From Spirochaetaceae bacterium (lineage in GTDB: Bacteria > Spirochaetota > Spirochaetia > Treponematales > Treponemataceae): 64,000 nt of DNA. The stretch is taken from positions 100,210-164,209 of the forward strand of contig JAFZVC010000065.1 in the NCBI GenBank assembly GCA_017618015.1. Direction: 5' to 3'. This document shows positions 33,131-43,300 of the stretch, piece by piece (within the stretch, counting starts at the first letter, position 1; every line of letters starts with the position of its first letter). The notes under the pieces are model-generated. The model did no database searches and was not told the DNA's origin. It worked only from the letters and a program-made list of their open reading frames with translations. The position numbers and the translations under genes were made by a program.

Positions 33131-33302
33131 TGAAGATGGTTATGAAGAGGGCATGACAGCTGGCGAACAGAAAAAAGCCGTGGAAGATGCGCGGAACTTT
33201 CTTAGGGAAAATGTCTCGCCAGAGATTATCGCACGTTGTACCGGATTAGCATTGGAAGAAGTGAAGAAGCTTGCGGAAGAAAGCGCAAAAACTACTGCGT
33301 GA
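33066..33302 (+). CDS. Free-standing Rpn C-terminal tail protein 2 (mosaic)
   Basis: Protein of 78 aa with ATG at 33066; a second ATG at 33081 matches the start of the other tails. The first ~33 residues equal the tail of the full-length Rpn gene, while the rest (EIIARCTGLALEEVKKLAEESAK) matches the tail of the frame-broken Rpn gene at 31352-31645. The similarity continues past the stop into the terminator. It is therefore a hybrid of two Rpn tail types. No nuclease core is present. Confidence 0.65.
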   Translation: MDYQSMNCLTEFDVESAIKTWREDGYEEGMTAGEQKKAVEDARNFLRENVSPEIIARCTGLALEEVKKLAEESAKTTA

Positions 33303-33326
33303 CAGCCTAAACTGAACACACAAAAC

Positions 33327-33358
33327 GAAGCCGCCTTGTGTCAGCACGAGGCGGCTTC
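33327..33358 (+). terminator. Terminator after the Rpn tail genes
   Basis: A perfect 10-bp stem (33327-33336 with 33349-33358), the same hairpin as at 31671 but with a poor T-run, so it may terminate weakly. Confidence 0.6.
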
Positions 33359-33464
33359 ATTGTTAATGAGAAAACTAGTCACAGCCCGCAAAACGCGGGT
33401 TGCACAAACGCACAGAATTTAGCTATTTAACTTCATATAACAAAATATATTACAAATTTTATAC

Positions 33465-33493
33465 TTGTATTTTATATAGCAATATACTATACT
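33465..33493 (+). promoter_or_regulatory. Promoter of small-peptide gene, copy 1
   Basis: -35 TTGTAT (33465-33470), 17-bp spacer, -10 TATACT (33488-33493). The start should be near 33500, immediately before the 5' GGCATCC of the leader. Confidence 0.75.
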
Positions 33494-33500
33494 AATGTCG

Positions 33501-33580
33501 GGCATCCACAGTCGTTGGCGGTCTTGTCTCCGAAATTCTGACTGTCGCGGAAACGCGGCAGATTACTGAACCAGGAGGCA
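33501..33580 (+). other. Structured leader of small-peptide mRNA, copy 1
   Basis: The ~84-nt leader has an 8-bp stem with a GAAA tetraloop (33542-33561, one G-U pair) just before the AGGAGG ribosome site. TGTCTCC at 33526-33532 can pair with the ribosome-site GGAGGCA (33574-33580, one wobble) or with a second GGAGGCA at 33754-33760. The 5' GGCATCC (33501-33507) is complementary to GGATGCC at 33775-33781 past the ORF. Confidence 0.6.
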
Positions 33581-33583
33581 GCT

Positions 33584-33694
33584 ATGAGTCTTTATGAATT
33601 TCTTGATTTGCTGTTTACAGCAATTCAGCTTTTCATTGACATTATTCAGCGCCTTCTCCGTAGACGGAAAAAGAAGACAAAGAATAAAAAATAG
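33584..33694 (+). CDS. 36-aa hydrophobic, basic-tailed peptide (type I toxin candidate), copy 1
   Basis: A 36-codon ORF with AGGAGG eight bases upstream of the ATG at 33584. Residues 1-25 form an amphipathic to hydrophobic helix (starts MSLYEFLDLL, continues FTAIQLFIDII) and the last 11 residues are almost all Arg and Lys. Size, single membrane helix and charged tail resemble type I toxins such as Fst, Ldr or TisB, though I see no direct sequence family. The second copy, at 34044, encodes the same protein with one synonymous base change (33660 T to C), which points to selection on the peptide. A convergent antisense RNA is predicted over its 3' end. Confidence 0.75.
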   Translation: MSLYEFLDLLFTAIQLFIDIIQRLLRRRKKKTKNKK

Positions 33695-33785
33695 CCCCGC
33701 CACTTAGCTTCGACCCTCAGTGACGGGGTTAAGTCCTAACGGACTACCTAACTGGAGGCAAGACGCTAGATTGCGGATGCCTTAC
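33686..33785 (-). ncRNA. Predicted antisense RNA, copy 1 (type I antitoxin candidate)
   Basis: A minus-strand transcript of about 100 nt is framed by a promoter (33792-33820) and a terminator whose stem pairs 33695-33704 with 33719-33728, followed by TTTTTT. It overlaps the last codons of the peptide gene. A second hairpin pairs AGTCC (33732-33736) with GGACT (33741-33745). Its 5' part carries TGCCTCC, the exact complement of the peptide's ribosome site GGAGGCA. The odd base pair of the terminator stem is a G-U pair only in the minus-strand RNA. Confidence 0.65.
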
Positions 33786-33791
33786 TTTTTA

Positions 33792-33820
33792 AATATACCA
33801 CAACTCTTAGCGGAAAGCAA
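33792..33820 (-). promoter_or_regulatory. Antisense RNA promoter, copy 1
   Basis: Minus-strand -35 TTGCTT (33815-33820), 17-bp spacer ending TGTGG, extended -10 TATATT (33792-33797). Confidence 0.7.
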
Positions 33821-33924
33821 GCTGAGCAGAGGGTAAAACCACAGCCCACACAACGCAGATTGCATAAACTGCAGCAAATAAACTATCTAACTTTATGCGA
33901 CGAAATACATTACAAATAGTATAC

Positions 33925-33953
33925 TTGTATTTTATACAGTAATATGTTATACT
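33925..33953 (+). promoter_or_regulatory. Promoter of small-peptide gene, copy 2
   Basis: -35 TTGTAT (33925-33930), 17-bp spacer, -10 TATACT (33948-33953), the same layout as copy 1 despite several differences in the spacer. Confidence 0.75.
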
Positions 33954-34043
33954 AATGACTGGCATCCACGGTCGTTGGCGGCCTTGTCTCCGAAATTCTG
34001 ACTGTCGCGGAAACGCGGCAGATTACTGAACTAGGAGGCAGCT

Positions 34044-34154
34044 ATGAGTCTTTATGAATTTCTTGATTTGCTGTTTACAGCAATTCAGCTTTTCATTGAC
34101 ATTATTCAGCGCCTTCTCCGCAGACGGAAAAAGAAGACAAAGAATAAAAAATAG
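34044..34154 (+). CDS. 36-aa hydrophobic, basic-tailed peptide (type I toxin candidate), copy 2
   Basis: Second copy of the small-peptide gene, 460 bp after the first. The 111-bp ORF is identical to copy 1 except for one synonymous change in an Arg codon, and the AGGAGG ribosome site is kept (the base before it differs). The leader, with its GAAA-capped stem, is also nearly unchanged. The differing antisense region downstream suggests that each copy may have its own antisense partner. Confidence 0.75.
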   Translation: MSLYEFLDLLFTAIQLFIDIIQRLLRRRKKKTKNKK

Positions 34155-34246
34155 CCCCGCCACAACGCTCTAACCGAAGTGGCAGGGCATAGTCTATATA
34201 GACTAACCAATCACGGAGGCAAGACGCTTGACTGCGGATGCCTTTA
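34146..34246 (-). ncRNA. Predicted antisense RNA, copy 2
   Basis: Same layout as copy 1. The terminator stem pairs 34154-34163 with 34179-34188, with its wobble at a different position, and is followed by six T on the minus strand. The internal hairpin pairs AGTCT (34191-34195) with AGACT (34200-34204); compared with AGTCC/GGACT in copy 1 this is a compensatory change of one base pair. TGCCTCC, complementary to the ribosome site, is retained. Confidence 0.65.
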
Positions 34247-34252
34247 ATTTTA

Positions 34253-34281
34253 AATATACCACAACTCTCAGCAGAAAGCAA
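34253..34281 (-). promoter_or_regulatory. Antisense RNA promoter, copy 2
   Basis: Minus-strand -35 TTGCTT (34276-34281), 17-bp spacer ending TGTGG, extended -10 TATATT (34253-34258). Confidence 0.7.
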
Positions 34282-34341
34282 GTCGAGCAGAGGGTAAAAC
34301 CACAGCCCACACAACGCGGGCTGTAGCAAACTACTGCACAC

Positions 34342-34368
34342 CACAGCTTGCCGCGGGGACAAGCTGTG
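34342..34368 (-). other. Hairpin downstream of the giant lipoprotein gene
   Basis: A perfect 9-bp stem (CACAGCTTG 34342-34350 with 34360-34368) and a 9-base GC-rich loop lie 25 bp after the stop at 34394. There is no T-run, so it is not a classical terminator. Confidence 0.5.
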
Positions 34369-34393
34369 AGCACCATTTACTTTTACGCAAAGT

Positions 34394-37300
34394 TTACTCA
34401 ACCTTTACATATTCAATAATACGGTCAGCAAGATAACTTATGTATACATGTTTGTCAGATGTAACACCAATATTTACACGATACTGAACAGGGATACCAT
34501 TTGTTGGTACATGGTAAGCTTCCCAGTTGCCGGTAAAGAGTTCATCATCCGAACCGTTCTGTACGGAAGCAGCATTTGCTGAATTTCCTGTATACACAAT
34601 TGGATTTGCAAGACTTGCAACTTTTGCTGCACGTTTTGTATCTGCATTTGACATGCTGTAGTAGCTGATATAAGGAGTAATGTAGGTTATATTTGCGTTA
34701 TCTTCATCAACTACTTCTTTTACTACAAGGTCGACATACTGACCAACCTGCTGGTAACCATCTACCGTGACAACAACTGGAGTTGCAGTTACAGAAGACA
34801 TGTAAGCATACTTCAAGTCACCATTACCAGTGTCGTAGTATGCAAAGTGAATGCCACCTTTAGAATCAGTTTTCATTGCAACAAACTGACCGGCAGTTTC
34901 ATCGTCGATTGTTCTTTCAACCCAGGAAGAACCAGCACCTACGACAGCATTATTAACAGAACCACTTGAAAGATTTGTAATAGCAATAGAAGAACCAGTT
35001 CCTGTCTGCATTGAACGAACAGTAACTTTATTTGATTTAGGATCAACTTCGGCATAAGCACCATAACCATTCACAAGAATCAGGTTCAATTGATATGCAA
35101 ACTCATGATTATTTCTTGCTCCGTTCGCTACATTTGACCAAGTTACACTTACTGGTTTCGAAGTTCCACCATCTACCTTTATATCTAATGTTACAGTTCC
35201 AAGATTAGGCACAGTATTAAACTCTTGATAACCTGAATAACTTGTATCAGGAGATGTATTGTATTTCATTTTCAAAGCACCATTTGCGGCATCATACCAA
35301 GAAACTATAGCTGTAGACCCAACTACACCAACAGCAGAATACTGACTGTTTTCATCTGCACCTGCAATGGCTATATATCCTTGAGAATAGTTCACTCCTG
35401 TAATAGTAGTAACTGCTCCTTCAACACTAGTTTGAACACCTGTAGTTTGTGTTGAACCACCACTCGTTACACTTCCATTGGTATAGGTAGTATAATTCGA
35501 AGCTATCTTATTTGCAGATTCAGTAAAGTACCTGAATTTAATGATTTTTTGTGTCGTATCGTAATAAGACAAATATCCTTTGGAACTGTCATTAGTTCCA
35601 GTTACAACTAAATCCGGTAATTTAAACCTATCAAGGTTATTCAAGTCTGCACCGTTCCAATTTGATTCCAAGAATAATATATTATTATTGTTATTAGTAT
35701 TAGTACCGTTGTATTCTCTTATATAATTACCTTTGCCTCCTCTTGTTAATGCCAAATGTGACGGGCCATTGCCCCATCCGGTTACAGGATTATAACTGTC
35801 TCCACAAGCAGAGACTGTAAAGAGTCTTCCAGAACTATTAATTGCAATTGCATTATCAAAATATCTTGTGTAAGACTCTCTTAAGTTTGTTGTAGTAACA
35901 GTTACTCCATTTACTGACATCGTGGAGAAATGGTTAGATTCATATCCTGCACTAAAATACAAATTAGTTCCACTGATTGCCATATCCAACATTCGCTTAT
36001 CTGTTGTATTTGTTGTAGTAGTTACATCTACAACCTTTAACTCACGTTTATCAGTAAGCAAATCATTGTTCTGACCATTTGGCTCCTGGTTATACTCTAC
36101 AGTCTTAATTGTTTCATTATTCAAGGAAAGAACAGTTCCTACTTTTGCAACAACACCTTCTGATGGAGTATTTGCATCTGTAGTTATTACAAGACTATTC
36201 AGTGTTGTTTCTGTTCCTGGAGTATATTCTTGGTTCCCAATCTGAACTCTGGAATTTGTTCCATTAAGATTGAAACCTTGGACAGTTATCTTACTTCCTC
36301 TGCGAACAGGGTAATTTCCTAATGCAGAACGACTAAGTACCGTAGGTCGTTTTCCGGAGGAAAGTTCTGTACTAATTCCCGTAATATACGGAACGATATC
36401 CATTCTGTAGTACGGGGTTGCGGTTGTGGTTACGGTCGTTGTGTTCGTACCATCGCCTGTAACTGCAGTTATCGTGCTGATACCTGAACTGTTGTCCCAT
36501 TCTACAGTCTCGGAACTGGTTGTATCCGTGCTTGCATTTACAACAGGATCACCGTCAAAACTCGTAATTACCATCGAAGTAATATCGTTCTTGGTCTTAG
36601 ACGCTCTGCCGAAGCCGTCATATACCACAACATTAACAGCTACATCAGTACCAGCAACATCGCTATAGTAACTCGTGTTAAGGATAAGCTCCCATTCGAC
36701 TTCGTGACCGTCGGAAGTAATACCTTTATCTTTTGTGACAGAGAATGACCATCCTTCCGAGCTCAGTTTATCAGCTGGAGAAGCAGACCAAGTAGAACCA
36801 TTATAATACTTCCAACCACCATCAAGTTTGGCAAGTTTTACAGAAGCGCCAGCAGTTCCGCCCGCAAGAGAGAATCCGTCAACAGAAACGGCTATTTCTT
36901 TAAGACGTGTATCATCATAAGCCATACCCTGGATTCTTATGATACCAGAAACCTTCGGGTCGCCATCGTACTCGCCAGTCGTTGCCGTTGAGACGTAACC
37001 ATTAGAATTCTTCCAGTCTTTTTCAAGCTCAATATGTCCGTACGAGCTGTTATCCTTCTTGTCCTCAGTGCTTGTCGTTCCGTATACGCTGTTGTTTCCG
37101 GTGCCTTTGCCATTCCAGAAGAACGGCTTTATAAGAGCTGCCGGGTCAACTTCATCAACAACGTTGACATTGAACGTGACATCGAGTGTGGCTGACTGAC
37201 TGGTGTTATTATTCATATCCAGCGCATTACCCGTAAGGGAGTCGGTACTATCCCATATTGTGAAGTGGAAAATATGCTCACCATCTCCAAGTCCTTCAAG

Positions 37301-40300
37301 ACGAGCACTTGGGGAACTTTCTGTACCTGTTATGTTAAGCGTAATAGGCGTAACTGCCGTACCGTCTTCAGCAGCATCTGCAGTCCGTAAGTTTACCGGT
37401 CCTGTAACCGAAGAACCAGTATCCGTAGTATAGTAGTAGTACAGAGCACCGTTACCGCCTACGATTTCCGGCTCAATTACTGTCTTTGCGACAGCCTGGA
37501 ACTTATACCCATTAGCTTCAGTAAATGGAACAGAAACTGCATAAGCATTTGTATTTTTTTGCCAACCTTGCTCTCTTGTTTCAGCTATAGTCTTAAAGAC
37601 TTTCTCGTTTCTAGAATCATTAGGGGCATAATAGTTGATATCGCCGTCTCCATTATAATCCGTACCTATCCATACTTTAGCTATAGCTGGTTTGTTATTC
37701 TCAACTTTTGTAGACACAGGGGCTGCGATTTTGATATTTTCTGCCTTGTCAAATGCGACACAGCAAATATCGATAGGACCATCGGGAATGTTCTTTGAAT
37801 TGATTGAAACAGACCAATTGTATGCGCCACCGCTTCTTTCCAAAGTCTCGACAACTCCGTCATGGTCATCATTTGATATGTACGTCGGATTATCATTATT
37901 ATCCCAAGTTGTAGGAGTTTCTTGTGTGAAGTTGTCAATTATAAGAGCTAGAACAAATGAAGCATCTGTATAATTTGTCCCAACACCAGGACTAAATTCG
38001 ACTGTTGTTGAACCGTTGCTTTGAGTGACATCCGTAATAAGACGATATACACCACCAATCTTAACGAGTCCGCCTACACGGATATTATCATTGACAGTTG
38101 AAAGAGTGAGTTTAGTTTCTGAAGTACGTCCAACATCAGAGAAAGAAAGCTGCGGAAGTCCGTCTGTCATACTTACATCACTAATATCTGTTTTGTTAAA
38201 GCTATTAGTCTTTGCAAGAGTCGGGTTATAAAGACGAGGATTAGAACCATTGGCATCAGTTCTCTTGAAGTAAACAGCCATACGGTAGAATCCACTTCCA
38301 CCTTCTGTAGCCGTGCCTTCTATGCTAAAACCATGATTGCTCTGCACAATTGTGGTTGTTCCGGGGTTATCATCTGTAGCATCAGTTGTTGTTGTAGAAA
38401 TAGTTTTATTTCCGTTTTTCAACGTTCCTATTTCTGGTGATGTATTGTCGTAATTCAAATAAATAGACTGTGTAGTCGACAACTCTTGGTCACTAGAGTC
38501 TATAGTATGAATTTTGAACGAAACTCTTGTATTTGTATCAATAAAGCTTTCTGTGTCTATAGGAATTTTGAACGAATAGCCATAATTAGTTTCATTATTT
38601 GTTTCAAATTCCTTTGCAACTCCCTTAATAATTGCACTTGTAGCTATAGTAACATCATCCGTATTGATAGTCTGAAGTTCTATACTCTTTATACCACTCT
38701 CATCTTCGACAGAACCAGTAAGCCACCATTTACCCTTAATCCACATATCTGCCTGGTAATCCTGAACTGCAACTGGATTTCCAGTACCTGCAGTATTATT
38801 ACTATACTGAACGAGCTTCAATGGCTCAGAAGAACCGATACGAGGAGCCGTCGCGTCTACAATAATTGAAAGAGAAGTACTCCATGAACCACAGAGGTCA
38901 TTATTATCTACCGAACGGAAACGCACATTTATTGTACGCTGATTTGTATTATTCGCATGGTGATAAGTGTTATTAGGATTAAATTCACCATTTGTATTGA
39001 TAACAATATTCCAGCTGGCTGTACCAGTAGCTTTGATTCCCCACCAAGCCTGATTGTTATTCTTGTTAGGATCAGCAGGCTTTGATACAACACCAGTAAG
39101 CGCGGCTTTATCCGTATCATTAAAGTTGCCGTCGCCATTCACGTCTACCTGCATCCAAACTTCAGAAACAGAAACGTTATCATCGGCTGTACCAAAAATA
39201 CGGATTGAACCACCAAGAATAGGATCGTTACCATCTGCGTCTTTCGTTGGATATGTTACCGCAACTCTAGGTTTGTCACCGTCCGGATCTACATTATAGT
39301 AGAAATCCTTATAGACATTGACGTTACCGGCTTTATCCTCTATGCGGAGGTATACAGGAACAGACCAAACATTCGTTCCTACACCGCCTTCCATTATTTG
39401 TGTTCCGTGAGTTGTGTTTGCATAATTCGCAAGCTTTGCAGCATCGGTCGTGAATGCAATATTCCATGCGGTAGTACCGCTCGTAACAGGGTGCCAACCA
39501 TCAGAATCTTTGTTTATAGATGCCGCGCTGTTCGCTTCTGGAATCATCCATTTGACGTTGTCTACACCTGAGCCTTCATCTTCTGTTATACCCTTAAGAG
39601 TTTGAAGACCGGTTACGACCTCACCTGCACTATGAGACTGTATTGTTACAGACGGCGCTATTCTGTCTATAAGAACCTGACGGGAAATATTAGAAGTAAC
39701 TGCAGATGTATCTTTTGCTGTTATGGTGACAGTCACACTGCCTTCTTCGTACGTAGTGGTATTAGAAATATCGACATTGGATATCTTCCAAGTACCATTA
39801 CCAGTTGGAGCACCAGTAGTTTGAGTTAAGAGCGTTCCCTGAATCGGAGTACTGTCGCCGATTTTTATATAAACGCTGTCAATTCCGTTTGCGTCCTCTG
39901 CAGGAACCTCAAACTCGAATACAGTGTTGCTACCGCCCATTGTCATGTTGTTACTGAATGGTACAGCCTCTGTATAGCTGTTTCCTTTTATAGTTACACT
40001 TGAAGCTGCGATTTCCGGCGGATTCGTATCGACACTGAATGTTAACGGACCTGTTATCGTGTTAGTCTGGTCTGTAAGGTATACATTTCCAACAGGACTT
40101 GATGCAGAGTTGCCGACTCTGTTAGTAGCGAATACAGCACCTTCTGGATCCGTAACTTTGAAATACAGCTGTTTCGCACCATCGTCTCCCTGTACTTCAT
40201 AAGTCCACGAACCGTTCTGTACAGTCACAGAATTCCAGGTAGCACCACTGTCCTGGGAAACATCTATTGTGCTTATGTTACCGTCGTCATCAGATACAGC

Positions 40301-43300
40301 ACCGTATATTTCTACAGTGTTCTTAAGACTTCCAGTACCATCTGTGCTTAAGTTTCTAAGAGAAATTACCGGGCAGTCTGTAGACTGATCGATCTTAAGT
40401 TTTACAGGATCTGAATAACCTGTGTTACCGGCTTTGTCCTTTACGGCTACGGTGAAGTAGTGGTCAACACCGTCTGTAAAGCCAGAAGCTTCAGTATCAA
40501 CTTCAATGCTCCAGGAGTTTGTACCGCTCTTGTTTGAGCTTGTGTACGGAACCCATTCAGAAGCTGCATTTGAACCCGTAGGAGTTGTATTGTTTTCCGG
40601 TTTGCTAAGCGCGCTTCTTGTGTAGTAAACTCCGACTACAGAATCTACGCCGTTTGTATCCTCTGCGGTTCCTTTGAGGGTAATCGTCTTGTTTACGGTC
40701 GTATCGCTGTTGTGGGAACTAAGCGTTACTGTCGGAGCCGTTGAGTCATTCGTGATTGAGAAAAGACCAAAATCCGCGGCATTGCCGGCTTTATCCGTGA
40801 TTCTTACGCTGACGGCACCTGACATAACTTTAGCTTTTGGAATCTTTACCGTATAAGTGTTGTCGTCATCACTACTGTCTATACGGTCTTCGTTATCAAG
40901 CACATTAATTCCAACTCTTGTGAGTTCGACGGACTTAACTCCACTGCCGCCAGTATCTGTTGCGGTCAATGTGATGTTGATTGTAGCAGTGTCTCCCATC
41001 AAACTCTGGTTTACCATCAGGTTTTCGCCATCATTTAATGTTATAGTTGCTCCATTATATGTAATTGATTGTACTGTCGGTATAGACGGAGCAATTGTAT
41101 CCACGTTCAGGACGTAGTTGTAATAAGTTGTTGTGGAACCGTTTCCGTCAGAAACCGTAGCTGAGTCAACGGCCTTGTTACCAACATTGTCTTCTGCCAC
41201 GAGCACAAAATAATTCTCACCCGCGCCAAGAGGACCGAGGGCTTCTTTTACGAAGTTCGTCGTTATTTCCGTGTAATATTCCGCAGGCTTGCCATTTGAG
41301 GCGGCTTTGTATAATACGCGGTTTTCAGCAGAGACAGGATTTGGATCTCCGTCTTTGACTTTATAGAATACGCGTTTCGTTGTTGGCTCGGTCAAAGGAA
41401 CAATGGTCTGTTGCGCCGCTACAACATCGTCAAGAAGAGTGCCGTTGGCAGCTTTATTATTGATTTCAGCTTCTGTACTATAGAACTTATAGTAAATTCT
41501 TCTAAGACCAGAGCCTTCGTCTATATAATGACCGCGCACTGTTATTGAGAGCGTGTTTCCGTAAGTCTGCTGTGAATACTTTCCGCCTACGTCCTCGTCC
41601 AATGCAGAACTCCATGTAGGACCGTCTGTACGAGTGTCGTTGTCGTAATTTCCAACCCTGAACACCAGATCCTTGACGTTGGAGTCTATTATATGCTCCG
41701 GTACAGGTGCCGTCGTGTCGAAAATAAGTTTTATCGTCTTTGTTGATGAGTTTTCAGCTTTGTCCGTGGCAATTACGGTAACTGTCGTTGAGCCAGTCGG
41801 AGTGATATCTTTGTACCAGCCGTTTCCGTCTGGCGTAACATCTTGTGCTTCTCCAGAACCGACTTGTACTTTGGTGTTTTCAATTCCGATGTTGTCTCTT
41901 GTACGGCCTGTGATTCTGAATGTTCCGCCCTTGACAAAGTATGCATAGTCTGCCGAGGCATCTGTAGTTGCATAAACATAAGATTGGTTACCAGAAGCCG
42001 GGTTAAACTCCAAGTTCTCTATGGTTGGATTTTCCGTATCTATAGTAATGTTCGCGACGTTCACGGAGACAGATTCGTTTCCTACAGTATCGGTTGCTTT
42101 TACGGTGAGCATCTTTGATCCTGAAAGATCATCCAAAGCCGCCGCGTTCATGGTGATTTTGTGCGTCGCCTGCTCTGCGTTGCCGTTTACGGTGATTGTA
42201 GCATTATCGTTCGTTGGTGCGATTACACCGTAAGTACCGCTTGTCAGTGTTATGTTCCTTGCCGTAGCGCCAGAACCCAAAGTTGCGATAACAGATGCTA
42301 TGCCAGAACTTGTTTCTGATATGTGCAGATAGAAACTTAAGTCCCTTACCTTAGTAATAACGTCCTGAACGCCTTCGCTACTATTTACAGAAACAACAGG
42401 TGCGGTCGTGTCCACATAGATGGATTCAAATCCCGTTGCAGGAAGAACAGTAGTGTTACCAGCCACGTCTTTTGCGGTAATTCTAACCTTGCTCTCGCCG
42501 TCGCCGAGCGGGATTGTCGTTGACATAGTAGAAACGCCGGTTGTCGTATTCGTTGAGATCTTATTAAATGCTCCAGTCTTTCCACTGATAGCATTGCCTT
42601 CACTGTCGTAAACAGCGTATTCTACAGTAGAAAGTCCGCTTCCAGTAGATTCATCTGATGCATAAACTGTAAGAGTAACATTTGATGAACTTCTCCAAGC
42701 GTGACCGTCCGTGCCATTAACTGATGCACCAGTGTACTGGATGAAAGTCGAGCCGCCTTCAGTTGTCGCAGAGAACGTCGGCGCTGTCGTGTCTACTTTT
42801 ACGGTGCGCTGTATGATATCTGTCTTGCTTGCGACGTCTTTCGCGGTAACTGTGAATACATATGTGCCGTCTGCAAGGATTGTCGCACCGTCAGGAACAC
42901 CGTTCTGTCCGGCGACCGCGCCGTTGACGTAGAACGTCTTCGTCCAGTAGTACCAACCTTCGAATGTGGCATCGGCAGCAAGCTCTGTCGTGCTTGTTCC
43001 GTCGGCTACTTTAATCAAGTTGCTCGCCGCTAACACGATGTTTGTGAACCCTTCTTTGTCCGCACTTATGGTTACGGCCGCATCAGAATTCAGTCCGTTT
43101 GTCTCGTGTACCCAGCCGGAGAGTGTGAATGTCTCGTTCGTTGTTGCTCCGCCCGTACCTACACCAGTTTCTGAAAGCGTCGGGTTCGCAGTATCTACGA
43201 AGAATACATTCTGAACGCTGTTTCCAGTCGTGTTGCCAAGTGTATCTGTAGCAGTAACTGTGATAGTGAATGTTCCCTCACCGGAACCAAGGTTTACATC

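Larger units (their letters stand above)
33375..34330. repeat. Tandem array of a 460-bp unit, 2.1 copies
   Basis: Two units with an exact period of 460 bp in their conserved part (for example ATG 33584/34044 and -10 33488/33948). A third copy begins at about 34295 and breaks off after roughly 30 bp. Each unit carries a promoter, a structured leader, a 36-codon ORF, and a convergent antisense promoter with terminator. Leader and ORF are nearly identical between copies, whereas the region between stop codon and antisense promoter has diverged. Confidence 0.9.

Noticed and set aside
33501..34246. Retron, attC/integron cassette or MITE explanation of the 460-bp units
   Set aside because: No reverse transcriptase or integrase is nearby and no attC core sites were recognised. 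A MITE with GGCATCC/GGATGCC ends is possible, but the kept promoters, ribosome site and synonymous-only change fit a functional toxin-antitoxin locus better.
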